A stretch of DNA of 64,000 bases, from NCBI RefSeq assembly GCF_032144095.1, contig NZ_JAVSNJ010000002.1, positions 310,001-374,000 of the forward strand, written 5' to 3'. The notes beneath the pieces were generated by a model. That model did no database searches. It was given only the letters and a program-made list of their open reading frames with translations, and had not been told where the DNA came from. The position numbers were made by a program, and so were the translations under genes. Source of the DNA: Sphaerochaeta sp032144095. GTDB taxonomy: Bacteria; Spirochaetota; Spirochaetia; Sphaerochaetales; Sphaerochaetaceae. Positions 1 to 7,809 of this stretch are shown piece after piece (position 1 is the first letter of the stretch; each line of letters begins with the position of its first letter).

Positions 1-558
1 GAAGGTAGCCATCGCCTCGGTTCCGAGCACGACACTGCCGACATACCTCTCGGCTATGTCCATCTCCACCTCAAGGGCCTGGAGCATGCCAATGCGCACT
101 AGCGGACCTTGGGAGGAGACAGAGGCTCCGTTTGCATAGTTGACTGCCAGGACCGTTCCGTCTGCAGGAGCGAGCACCTCGCTCTCCTTGTAGACAACCC
201 CAGCCCTTGAGGGGTCGATCTTGGCAAGGAGAACACCCTTCTCGACCTTGTCCCCCACCTTTGCGTTGAGATAGGTGAGCTTGCCCACGACCTCAGGGTA
301 GACATCCAGGGCCTTGGGGTCGATGACATTGCCATTGCCCAGGATGTAGTTCTGCAGGTCGGCACGTAGTACAGGCTGGACCTTCACTGCGATGGCAACC
401 TTCTCGGCTGTTTCGGTGCCATCCTTGGCCAAGGGGTTCAGCTTCTTGAGGTTGGCAAAGGGGTTGAGGATTATGACCGCAACAGCGGCTACGATCAGGA
501 CAAGCAGGACAACGAGCCCAGCTTTTTTCTTCTTATTGGTAGTGGTGTGTTCACCCAT
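1..558 (-). CDS. RND/HlyD-family efflux periplasmic adaptor subunit (N-terminal part; runs off the window)
   Basis: The visible 186 codons begin with a short basic segment (KKKKAG), one hydrophobic helix at about residues 14-32 that anchors the protein in the inner membrane, and then a barrel-sandwich (lipoyl-like) region with the typical PEVVGKLTYL...VGDKVEKGVLLAKIDPS pattern and a second half reading LAPADGTVLAVNYANGASV. This is the membrane-fusion-protein fold that links an inner-membrane pump to TolC. The ATG at 558 is 5 bases after the stop of the upstream TolC-like gene, so the two are co-transcribed. The C-terminus and any pump gene lie beyond base 1. Family call is firm; substrate is unknown. 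Confidence 0.88.
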   Translation of the reverse strand, partial: MGEHTTTNKKKKAGLVVLLVLIVAAVAVIILNPFANLKKLNPLAKDGTETAEKVAIAVKVQPVLRADLQNYILGNGNVIDPKALDVYPEVVGKLTYLNAKVGDKVEKGVLLAKIDPSRAGVVYKESEVLAPADGTVLAVNYANGASVSSQGPLVRIGMLQALEVEMDIAERYVGSVVLGTEAMATF

Positions 559-563
559 GGTGG

Positions 564-1871
564 TTACAGCTCCTTCTCTAGTGTATTCGTATCGATGTTC
601 AGGTCATACATCAGGTCGACAAAACCGGTAATGTACTGGTATTGCAAGCCAAGGATATTCTGTTTTGCCTTGAGCAGGTCCCCTTGGATCTTCTCTACCT
701 CAAGGTAGCCTGTGTACCCACTCTGGTACTGGGCCATCGTCATCCCATAGACTTTCTCGGTAAGCTGCAGATTGAAATTTGCCACTTCAAGCTGTTCGGT
801 CATGGCATTGAGGTTGTCAACACGGGAGGCAAGGGCCTGGGAAAGCTGCTTTCTTGTCAGTTCCCTTGTTATGAAGAGCTTGTCGATGGAATCCTGCATC
901 TTCTGCAGGGATACTTGTGCTCCCGACCCCGCTATGTGGGCATCGAGGGGGATGCTGACGGTTATATTGTACTGGGTGGCATCACTCCAATGTTTTGTAG
1001 CACCAAAGGGTATAGGTTCGCTATAGTTGATCCCATACGAGCTGCTCAGGCTAAGGGTTGGCAGCAAGGAGACCTTGCTCTGCAGGTCCTTGGCGTTCTG
1101 CAAGGAGGAGAGGTTCAGGTCGAGCAGTTTCAGCGAGAAGTTCTGCTGGAGGTAGTTCTCCAGGTTCTCCAGGGTCAGGCCATCACCTATCGAGGGGACG
1201 GTCCCGTCGAGTTGGATATCCTGTGCAAGGTCCAAGCCCAGGAGCACCTTGAAGGAGAGCAAGGCCGAGGCATAGGCATTCTTGGTTTGGGTAAAGGCCG
1301 GTTTGAGCGATTCATAGGAGAGTTGGGCAGAGAGCAGTTCCAACTCCGAGGCGAAAGCACTCTCGTACTTCTCCTTCACCTGTGCATACTGTTTTTGTGC
1401 CAGGTCAAGATTCGCCTGCTGGAGCAAGAGATTTTCCTTTTCCATAAGCAGATAGTAGAAGGACTTGGTGACATCTCTCTTCAGCGTTGCCTTTGCCTGG
1501 GCAAGGGTAACGCTTTGGGTGGTGAAATCCAATTTGGAAGACGAAAGCTGTTCCTTGACCGCAGGGTTGAGCATCAAGGAGACGGAGAGGCCGAGGCTCG
1601 TGGTACTTTTGAAGGAGGGGTCGGTAATAAATACTCCGGTATTTCCAGAGTTGGACAGGGATGCACTCACCTTGGGCAAAAAGAGATTCCAGGAGGTGTC
1701 CACTGCACGTTGGGCACCCTTGAGGTCAATCATGTTCATCCGTAGGGAGAGGTTGTTCGAGTAGGCAAGATCGAGGGCTGTGTCGAGCGTTATGGCCTCA
1801 GCGCCAAGAGGCGGGAACCCAAACAGACAGAGAAGAAAAATAAGCGATAATGACAGATTGTGTTTATGCAT
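564..1871 (-). CDS. TolC-family outer membrane efflux protein
   Basis: 435 residues, the usual length for TolC/OEP proteins. A signal peptide (MHKHNLSLSLIFLLCLFGF, cleaved near GAEA) is followed by ITLDTALDLAYSNNLSLRM, the classic start of an outer-membrane efflux repeat, and by long amphipathic helices (LDFTTQSVTLAQAKATLKRD; LDLAQKQYAQVKEKYESAFA) that form the periplasmic tunnel. A longer reading from TTG at 1895 is possible, but a GGAG site lies inside that extension, 10 bases before the ATG at 1871, and the signal peptide starts there. It forms an operon with the adaptor gene just downstream. It should export drugs, lipids or other small molecules; the substrate cannot be read from sequence. 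Confidence 0.9.
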   Translation of the reverse strand: MHKHNLSLSLIFLLCLFGFPPLGAEAITLDTALDLAYSNNLSLRMNMIDLKGAQRAVDTSWNLFLPKVSASLSNSGNTGVFITDPSFKSTTSLGLSVSLMLNPAVKEQLSSSKLDFTTQSVTLAQAKATLKRDVTKSFYYLLMEKENLLLQQANLDLAQKQYAQVKEKYESAFASELELLSAQLSYESLKPAFTQTKNAYASALLSFKVLLGLDLAQDIQLDGTVPSIGDGLTLENLENYLQQNFSLKLLDLNLSSLQNAKDLQSKVSLLPTLSLSSSYGINYSEPIPFGATKHWSDATQYNITVSIPLDAHIAGSGAQVSLQKMQDSIDKLFITRELTRKQLSQALASRVDNLNAMTEQLEVANFNLQLTEKVYGMTMAQYQSGYTGYLEVEKIQGDLLKAKQNILGLQYQYITGFVDLMYDLNIDTNTLEKEL

Positions 1872-2040
1872 GATAGGTATACTCCAAGGATACAAGGAAG
1901 CAGAGTAATACTAGTTGCTCTTAGGAATCCCAACAGCTGTGTTCACTAGATAGACAGGCAGAAGGTAGCAGCAACTAGGGAACAGAGAGCTACATGAGGC
2001 CGAAGAAACCAATGATTACTGTGCGTTTCTACCCTGCAAT

Positions 2041-2070
2041 ATAGTATTTTTTTGCTCTTTGTACTAGCAA
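2041..2070 (-). promoter_or_regulatory. Promoter of the efflux operon with overlapping inverted repeat
   Basis: On the minus strand TTGCTA (2070-2065) is followed after 18 bases by TACTAT (2046-2041). A perfect inverted repeat TTGTAC-N8-GTACAA (2059-2078) covers the -35 box, which is where a TetR- or MarR-type repressor would sit. The leader to the TolC-like start is about 165 bases. No regulator gene is adjacent. Seen by eye only. Confidence 0.5.
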
Positions 2071-2139
2071 GGGTACAAATAATGAACAAAGAAGCAGATA
2101 TGAAGTGTAGCAACCTCGATTGACCATCTTCCCCCAGCT

Positions 2140-3291
2140 TCAGCTATGTAGCAGCCCATCGAGATTTGTCTTGGTATGGAAGATCTTCTTGTCCCTATAC
2201 ATACGATTGTCAAGGGTCTGTATGAACGAGGGACCATCACCCGTGGCATAGATGGCGGCACCTACACTGGCGGTGACAGCAAAGGGAAGTAGCTCTTTTT
2301 GGTTGAAATTGGACAGCTGCTGCCGAAAATGGTCAAGGTCCTTTGCCATCTCCTGTTCTGAGGTGTTGGGGTTGAAGAGAATGAACTCATCCCCACCATA
2401 GCGGGCGATAAACCAGTCCCCTTTGAAGCTTTCGACAAGCAATTTGGAAAAATGGCGTAAGGTCCTGTCCCCAAGGTCGTGCCCGTGGAGATCGTTGACC
2501 TGTTTGAAGCTGTTGATGTCCATCAACAGGCCTCCCAGTTGCTTTGCAGGCTTCCTGTGGAGGATAAGATGGGACAGGTATTGCTCACTGAGGCTGCGAT
2601 TGTAGAGCAAGGTAAGGTAATCCTTGTTGGCCTGCAGGTTTTGCATCTGCAGAAACGCAACCAGTAAGGTGAGGGCGAGGCTTATGCCAGCCACCTCCAC
2701 TCCATAAAAATTCATCTGCAAGAGCGCTCCCACCAGGATAGGGATGGGAAAAAATACGAACAGGGAAAAATTCTTCCCCTTGAAACTACTGCGGAAGATG
2801 AGCAGATAGGCAAAGCCCATAAACATGCAGACAAGGTCAAATATGATGACAAGGAAAAAAAGCGGGCCTCTATGATAGAGGTTGTTGGCGTCTATCGAAA
2901 AGGCAAGACCGGAAAAGAGGCTCAGAAAACTCAGGACCAGGGCCAGGAATGATGGGGTAAAGGCCAGCAAACCAATACCTCGGGGAATCTTTACCCACCG
3001 CCTATGAAGCTGGTCAAGATAGAGCAGATAGAGGGCCCCAGGGATGGGGTTGACGGTGTAGAACAGAAAGGTTGCAACGGTAAGGATGGCTCGTGAACCG
3101 ATGAAGGTCCTTCCAGTAAACAGGTCAACAGAGAATTCCAGCACGATGATCAAGAGGGTTGAAACCAACAGTGCAACAAACAGGGAGTCCTGGGCCTGGC
3201 GTCGCCCACCCTGCCCCAGTATATAAAAAAGCATGGTGGAGACCAGGATAATGCCTATGATCGAGTTTTGGATGTAATACATTATAGGCAA
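2140..3291 (-). CDS. Membrane-anchored diguanylate cyclase (GGDEF), copy 1
   Basis: 383 residues. The first ~200 residues form about seven hydrophobic helices (for example TMLFYILGQGG, LLVSTLLIIVLEF), followed by a complete GGDEF domain: DYLTLLYNRSL, DINSFKQVNDLHGHDLGD, and RYGGDEF near residue 299. All catalytic elements for making cyclic di-GMP from GTP are present. No RxxD inhibitory site precedes GGDEF (the stretch reads FKGDWFIARY), so product inhibition through a classical I-site is not expected. The start is a TTG at 3291, five bases after GGAGG; it gives MPIMYYIQNS, which aligns with the MPLLYYIQNS start of the paralogue at 3500-4660. The N-terminal membrane unit probably senses an unknown signal. 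Confidence 0.88.
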   Translation of the reverse strand: MPIMYYIQNSIIGIILVSTMLFYILGQGGRRQAQDSLFVALLVSTLLIIVLEFSVDLFTGRTFIGSRAILTVATFLFYTVNPIPGALYLLYLDQLHRRWVKIPRGIGLLAFTPSFLALVLSFLSLFSGLAFSIDANNLYHRGPLFFLVIIFDLVCMFMGFAYLLIFRSSFKGKNFSLFVFFPIPILVGALLQMNFYGVEVAGISLALTLLVAFLQMQNLQANKDYLTLLYNRSLSEQYLSHLILHRKPAKQLGGLLMDINSFKQVNDLHGHDLGDRTLRHFSKLLVESFKGDWFIARYGGDEFILFNPNTSEQEMAKDLDHFRQQLSNFNQKELLPFAVTASVGAAIYATGDGPSFIQTLDNRMYRDKKIFHTKTNLDGLLHS

Positions 3292-3320
3292 GGTTTCCTC
3301 CAAGGAGAGAATGCTGCTTC

Positions 3321-3348
3321 AGTATATGAGGTAAGTTGGGGTTTGCAA
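3321..3348 (-). promoter_or_regulatory. Promoter of GGDEF copy 1
   Basis: Minus strand TTGCAA (3348-3343), 16-base spacer, TATACT (3326-3321), about 30 bases ahead of the TTG start. The neighbouring paralogue has its own promoter with the same TATACT box, so the two cyclases look independently transcribed. Confidence 0.45.
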
Positions 3349-3499
3349 AAGGTATTTCCCAAAAACAAGGGAAAAATATGAGAGAATCGATACTTGTTGT
3401 ACTGTTGGTAACGAAATATCAACATGTATATGAAAACTTTGGGAAAATTGTGGGTTCCTTCAGAAAAATGTAGCTATCACGATTTTTGGCATGCACTGA

Positions 3500-4660
3500 T
3501 TAGCCAGGAAAGTGATCCCCCTGCCCTAGTTTTGCATGGTGCACTCGTTTTGCCTCGTACATCCGGCTGTCGAGCATCTTGATGAACGAAGGGGCATCCG
3601 CCGTATCCAATGTATCATAGAAACCAGTTCCCATACAGAGACTTACGGCAAAGGGCAAGAGCTTTTTGGCATTGAATTGAGCGAGCTTCTCTTCAAAGTT
3701 GGCCAGGGAGCTCTCCATTTGCAAGAAGGTGAGCCCATCACCGATAAGGAGGAACTCATCCCCTCCATATCGACCTATGAACCAATGATCCTTGAAACAC
3801 GCTACCAACAGCTGAGATAAGAGCCGTAGGGCCTTGTCGCCATACTCGTGGCCATAGGTGTCGTTGACCATCTTGAAGTGATTGATATCCATCAAGATTC
3901 CACAGATGCGCTTGTCCCCCTTTCTGTGATGGATGAGGTAGTGCAGATACTGTTCGCAAAGGTTGCGATTGTACAGCAAGGTAAGGTAGTCCTTGTTTGC
4001 ATGGGAATTCTGCATGTGCAAGAAGACGACCAACAGGGTAAGGACCATGCTTATCCCAGCCACCTCAAGGCCTTCAAAGAAGAGCTGCATGAGAGAACCA
4101 ATGATGATGGGAAAAGGGAAGAACAGAAACAGGGAGAAGTCGTGATCGCTGAAACTCTTCCTGAAAAAAAGGGAGTAGCCAAAACCCATGGACATGGAGG
4201 CGTACGCAATGAGGGTAATCAGGTAAAAGTATGGACCCCTATGATACACACCCACCGCATCCACAGAAAAAATCTGGCCATTGGAGAGGCTAAGGAGACA
4301 AAGGACCAGACATATGAGCGTCGGTCCAAAGGCAAACAAGAGTAGCTTATGGGGAATTCTTACCCAGCGGTTACGAAGTTGGTCCAGATAGAGCAGATAG
4401 AGGGCTCCTAGGACGGGGTTGCCCATATACAGACACAACACGACGAAATAGAGCAGAATCCTGGAACCAGGGAAGAGTCTGCCTGTAAGCAAATCGATGG
4501 AAAACTCAAAGACCAGTATGGAGAAGGCGCAACACAGCAGTGCGATAAACAGGGCATCCTGGGCCTGGCGTTTACCCCCCTGCCCCAGTACATAGAAGAG
4601 CATGATTGCAATAAGAGCAATCGAGATAGTGGAATTCTGGATATAGTAGAGTAAGGGCAT
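3500..4660 (-). CDS. Membrane-anchored diguanylate cyclase (GGDEF), copy 2
   Basis: 386 residues, collinear with the gene at 2140-3291 over its whole length, including membrane region (LFYVLGQGGKRQAQDALFIA against LFYILGQGGRRQAQDSLFVA) and GGDEF domain (DYLTLLYNRNL, DINHFKMVNDTYGHEYGD, RYGGDEF near residue 298). It is therefore a tandem duplicate whose copies have diverged. GGGGAG five bases before ATG 4660 fixes the start and removes ten residues from the longest frame. As in copy 1 the active site is intact and an RxxD I-site is absent (FKDHWFIGRY). Both should raise cyclic di-GMP in response to a membrane signal; divergence in the sensor half may separate their inputs. Confidence 0.88.
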   Translation of the reverse strand: MPLLYYIQNSTISIALIAIMLFYVLGQGGKRQAQDALFIALLCCAFSILVFEFSIDLLTGRLFPGSRILLYFVVLCLYMGNPVLGALYLLYLDQLRNRWVRIPHKLLLFAFGPTLICLVLCLLSLSNGQIFSVDAVGVYHRGPYFYLITLIAYASMSMGFGYSLFFRKSFSDHDFSLFLFFPFPIIIGSLMQLFFEGLEVAGISMVLTLLVVFLHMQNSHANKDYLTLLYNRNLCEQYLHYLIHHRKGDKRICGILMDINHFKMVNDTYGHEYGDKALRLLSQLLVACFKDHWFIGRYGGDEFLLIGDGLTFLQMESSLANFEEKLAQFNAKKLLPFAVSLCMGTGFYDTLDTADAPSFIKMLDSRMYEAKRVHHAKLGQGDHFPG

Positions 4661-4691
4661 ATCTTCTCCCCAATAGAAGCTGTTCAACAAC

Positions 4692-4719
4692 AGTATAGTC
4701 TTTCATACAACAGGACCAA
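4692..4719 (-). promoter_or_regulatory. Promoter of GGDEF copy 2
   Basis: Minus strand TTGGTC (4719-4714), 16-base spacer, TATACT (4697-4692), about 30 bases from the ATG at 4660. Same spacing and same -10 box as at copy 1. Confidence 0.45.
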
Positions 4720-4917
4720 AGCAATTTATGTGGGATTCTTCTCGATTCCATGGATTTTCTGCTCTGTTCGGGACCTTCCCTACTGCAGGTCGAGACGTTG
4801 GGGAAAGCCTACCCAAGGATTGGAATCGGTTTGGTTGGTAACACCATACCCAAGGCTGAGAGCTTTCCTCCCTTCCCTACCACAGAGAAGAGCTAATCGG
4901 ACAGGGAAAATGTACAA

Positions 4918-4946
4918 TTGATATTTTTGCCCGACACGTGTATAAA
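4918..4946 (+). promoter_or_regulatory. Promoter of the cNMP-domain gene
   Basis: TTGATA (4918-4923), 17-base spacer, TATAAA (4941-4946). Predicted transcription start near 4953, giving a leader of roughly 75 bases before ATG 5027. Confidence 0.55.
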
Positions 4947-5026
4947 ACATTGTGCCAACGTGAATAGTTTTCCTGCACGAGGGGCAAAAACCTTGATTTC
5001 CTCTACCTGGCGCGATACGATCGCAT

Positions 5027-5503
5027 ATGAGTGTATGTTCATTAGGAAATGAGTTTCTTTGCAAGCACAGCATGTTCGGTGGCCTTTCTGATGAAGAGCT
5101 GCTGGTTGTCCATGACTATCTGGATGAGAACATCTATACAAAGGGGACCTGCATCCTCAAGCAGGGAGAGCCCAACAACACCGTATACTTCATTGCCGAA
5201 GGGGACATCTCCATACGCAAACACCCCCTCGATGCAGAGGATTGGGAGAGGATCATCACCACATTGCATGCAGGGGATTCCTTCGGCGAGATGGAACTGA
5301 TCGACATCCAGCCCTGTGCAGCGAGTGTGATCTGTCTCACTGATGCTAAGATCATAACCCTCTCAAACAAGGACCTGTATCATCTTGCAACCCATAACCT
5401 GAAGATCTACACGATGCTGATCCTCAACCTTGCCAGGGACATAAGCAGGAGGCTGCGCTCCACCGACGAGATGCTGGCCCTCATATCAAAGAAGAGTGAG
5501 TAG
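5027..5503 (+). CDS. Stand-alone cyclic-nucleotide-binding-fold (Crp/cNMP) protein
   Basis: 158 residues made almost entirely of one cNMP-binding beta-roll: MFGGLSDEELLVV, TKGTCILKQGEPNNTVYFIAEGD..., FGEMELID, then a short C-helix (LNLARDISRRLRSTDEML). There is no DNA-binding domain or enzyme behind it. In the phosphate-binding cassette Gly87 and Glu88 are kept, but the arginine that normally contacts the cyclic phosphate (P-R-x-A) is Cys97 (PCAAS). It may bind a different ligand, bind weakly, or act only as a protein-protein module. The neighbouring cyclases make cyclic di-GMP, which would be an attractive but unproven ligand. No strong Shine-Dalgarno precedes the ATG, so the exact start is uncertain. 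Confidence 0.8.
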   Translation: MSVCSLGNEFLCKHSMFGGLSDEELLVVHDYLDENIYTKGTCILKQGEPNNTVYFIAEGDISIRKHPLDAEDWERIITTLHAGDSFGEMELIDIQPCAASVICLTDAKIITLSNKDLYHLATHNLKIYTMLILNLARDISRRLRSTDEMLALISKKSE

Positions 5504-5630
5504 GGGTTAAGTCTCATCCGTTTTTGCAGCAAAGATCTGTTCTTCTGGTTTTTTAGACTATTTCACCCTATCCAAGAAGCGTGTGAAACGCAAGTATTGG
5601 TACCAGAGAAGAAATATGTATCACCGTTGC

Positions 5631-5663
5631 GTGGGAAAACCCAAGTCAATGAGGGTTTCCCAC
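5631..5663. terminator. Strong hairpin between convergent genes
   Basis: Arms GTGGGAAAACCC (5631-5642) and GGGTTTCCCAC (5653-5663) pair with a single bulged A. It lies between two convergent genes (cNMP protein and cyclase-family protein) and may end transcription from both sides, although neither side has a run of Ts, so an intrinsic terminator is not proven. Confidence 0.4.
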
Positions 5664-5714
5664 AACCAACTGTGCATCCAAGAGGGATGAGATGCATATG
5701 CAAACGCTCCTACC

Positions 5715-6389
5715 CTAAAACTCAGCTACTATAGTGACCGGCCCTGCATCAGAGCCCTCTATGAACAAGGGCCAGGCAAAGACCCGTTTGGCCTTATTCA
5801 GCTGTTCGTCAAGAATCATATCCTCAATGATGAGTATAAACCTTCCCTCTGCACGATTGTTTCCCGTTGCAGTCGTATGGGCCTGAATTGTTTCAGGGAT
5901 ATGCAAGGGCGACCCCAAGGAGATGAAATCAAGGCCAATTGCCCTAACAGAGGGAAACTCTGCAAGAAGGTACTGTACAGCATCATTGCTCACATACGGT
6001 CCTTGTTTTGCATAGCGCCCTGGCTGGTCTTGCCGAAGAGCCGACCACCCGGTATTGATGCAAAGTAGGTCGCAAGAGCCTATGGCCTTTTTGTGGGGAA
6101 TAAGGTCTTCAGGAAGAATCCTTTCCTCATCCTGCTTGGGAATGTCCAAAACCAACGGCTTGTGAAAGATAAACTGTTCCACCCCAAGGTCAATTGCATT
6201 TTTCCCATACCGGTTGAAGTGCATGGGGACATCAATATGGGTCCCTGAATGGGTAAACAATTGTACCTTGAACGTATTGGCGTTATCACCCTTTTCCATC
6301 GATTCATGCGCCTCAACAAGAGCTGCAGGGGGATTCCCTGGCCAGACGGGACCTGTAGAGGTCAAATCATACGAGTAGCGTTTAAACAT
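5715..6389 (-). CDS. Cyclase-family protein (kynurenine formamidase-like metal hydrolase)
   Basis: 224 residues. The signature of the family, HSGTHIDVPMHF (HxGTHxDxPxH metal site), is present, as are YSYDLTSTGPVWPGNPP at the N-terminus and AEGRFILIIEDMILDE near the C-terminus. Members hydrolyse or cyclise small amides (N-formylkynurenine, isatin) using a divalent metal; the substrate here is unknown. GAGGAGG eight bases before ATG 6389 decides the start and drops 23 residues from the longest frame. No tryptophan-degradation genes are nearby. It is followed on the same strand by nothing and preceded by an MFS carrier gene 122 bases upstream, so a transporter-hydrolase pair is possible. Confidence 0.85.
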   Translation of the reverse strand: MFKRYSYDLTSTGPVWPGNPPAALVEAHESMEKGDNANTFKVQLFTHSGTHIDVPMHFNRYGKNAIDLGVEQFIFHKPLVLDIPKQDEERILPEDLIPHKKAIGSCDLLCINTGWSALRQDQPGRYAKQGPYVSNDAVQYLLAEFPSVRAIGLDFISLGSPLHIPETIQAHTTATGNNRAEGRFILIIEDMILDEQLNKAKRVFAWPLFIEGSDAGPVTIVAEF

Positions 6390-6511
6390 GCCAAGGCCCT
6401 CCTCAGATTTCTGTATGCCTAAAACTAGCACAGACATACCTGTCAAGCAAGAGTGCAAATTGGGAAGCCGTGAAGAGAGTACTGAATGCCCAAGTAAGCA
6501 AGAGGCCTATG

Positions 6512-7741
6512 TTAGGTTGGTTGTCCCTTCTCCATCTTCCTCATCCCCAACAAGGCCAGCACCATAAGGGCTGGGTAGATCGTTCCTATCAGCATCCCAC
6601 TGCGCAAGGCTGTCTCACCCTCCCCAAGGCTTCGCATCCAGGGCAGGACTTGGACCAGGGTCGGGTTGATGTCAGCTGTCAGGCCGATAAGCCACGGCCC
6701 TATGGAAGCCCCACCGTCTCCAGCGGCCGCCAGCATCGCAAACAGCGAGGCTCCAGCCAGGGGAAAGTGCTTTGCACCATTGACCACAGAACCTGGCCAG
6801 AGCAGGCTGCTTCCCAATCCTGTAAGGGTACAGGCAAACAGGGAAACCAGGGGCCAAGGTGAGGTTGCTGCCACAATATAGCAGAATATGCAGAGAATCG
6901 AGCCGAAGAACATCGCCTTCCACACCGAAAGCCTCTCCCCATACTTTCCGTAGATAGCCCTGCCAATCCCCAGGAACAGGGCAAACATGCACAGCCCAAC
7001 CAGGTCCCCTACCGCCTTGGGAAGCTGGAGGGCTGACTCGACAAAGGCACTGGTCCACTGGGACATGGATACCTCCGTTGCCCCGCCAACAGCGATGCCA
7101 AACACCACCAGCAGAAAATATTTGGAATCGAATAGGGTCCTGATCTTTGTCCTATGCTCCTCGGCAATGGCCGGCGCAATAGGAACCCGGAGGAAGTTGA
7201 AGAAATTCACCAGGGGGAGGATACTCCAGACGAGGATCACAGCAGTCCAGTGCTCCATGCCGAAGACCTTGAGCATCACGGTGGTCCCCACGACCACCAC
7301 GATGAAGCCCCAGGCATAGAAGGAGTGGAGCAAACTCATTGCCCTCTCCTTGGAATCGTTCGGTATGCCTTGCACGATCGCACTGAGCAACAGCTCAAAA
7401 AGCCCTCCCCCACTGCTGTAGACAACCGTTGCAACCATGAGCCCAACATAGGGATTGGTCGGGAAGAGCCTAGGGGTAAAGGCGAGCAACAACAACCCTA
7501 CGAAGGCCAAACCATGCCCGAGCGTGATGAAGGGGCGTATACCCCACTTGTCCACAGGGCGGCTAAAGACCAGGTCGGCAACGATCTGGGTAAAGAAGTT
7601 GAGCAACGTCAGCCTTCCCACCTGTTCAAAGGAGAGGGAAAACTCGTGCATAAAGGTGATGTAGAGCAAGGGCGCTAGGTTGCAGATCAAGGCACCGACA
7701 AAGTTTCCCAGATAACAGGCCCGTATGGTTTTTTTGTACAT
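6512..7741 (-). CDS. Major facilitator superfamily (MFS) transporter
   Basis: 409 residues with twelve hydrophobic segments and no large soluble domain. Loop 2-3 carries DLVFSRPVDKWGIRPFITLG, a variant of the MFS-A motif (D-R/K-x-G-R/K), and the second half repeats a helix-loop pattern (GRAIYGKYGERLSVWKAMF). General look is that of sugar or small-organic-solute carriers of the FHS/FucP kind, but the substrate cannot be assigned. The ATG has no Shine-Dalgarno; a good promoter lies so close that the message is probably leaderless (see the promoter entry). The next gene downstream on the same strand is the cyclase-family hydrolase. Confidence 0.85.
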   Translation of the reverse strand: MYKKTIRACYLGNFVGALICNLAPLLYITFMHEFSLSFEQVGRLTLLNFFTQIVADLVFSRPVDKWGIRPFITLGHGLAFVGLLLLAFTPRLFPTNPYVGLMVATVVYSSGGGLFELLLSAIVQGIPNDSKERAMSLLHSFYAWGFIVVVVGTTVMLKVFGMEHWTAVILVWSILPLVNFFNFLRVPIAPAIAEEHRTKIRTLFDSKYFLLVVFGIAVGGATEVSMSQWTSAFVESALQLPKAVGDLVGLCMFALFLGIGRAIYGKYGERLSVWKAMFFGSILCIFCYIVAATSPWPLVSLFACTLTGLGSSLLWPGSVVNGAKHFPLAGASLFAMLAAAGDGGASIGPWLIGLTADINPTLVQVLPWMRSLGEGETALRSGMLIGTIYPALMVLALLGMRKMEKGQPT

Positions 7742-7747
7742 ACGGCG

Positions 7748-7776
7748 ATTATACGGGTGAAAGGACTATTGGTAAA
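7748..7776 (-). promoter_or_regulatory. Promoter abutting the MFS start (leaderless transcript candidate)
   Basis: Minus strand TTTACC (7776-7771), 17-base spacer, consensus TATAAT (7753-7748). Only six bases (CGCCGT) separate TATAAT from the ATG at 7741, so transcription would begin at or next to the A of the start codon and no ribosome-binding site is available. Confidence 0.55.
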
Positions 7777-7809
7777 GGATTGTTCTACAACAGCAACAAT
7801 AGGCTTTCC

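Larger units (their letters stand above)
4661..5026. other. Divergent intergenic region, promoters only
   Basis: 366 bases without a credible gene. It carries the promoter of GGDEF copy 2 (minus) and that of the cNMP-domain gene (plus). A short reading frame at 4730-4921 has no coding character. Nothing else recognisable was seen. Confidence 0.6.

Noticed and set aside
642..1745. Long plus-strand frame opposite the TolC-like gene
   Set aside because: Antisense shadow of the TolC-like gene: no ribosome site and no recognisable domain, while the minus frame has a signal peptide and OEP motifs.
4730..4921. 63-codon plus-strand frame between the cyclase and cNMP genes
   Set aside because: Overlaps regulatory sequence, no Shine-Dalgarno, no similarity.
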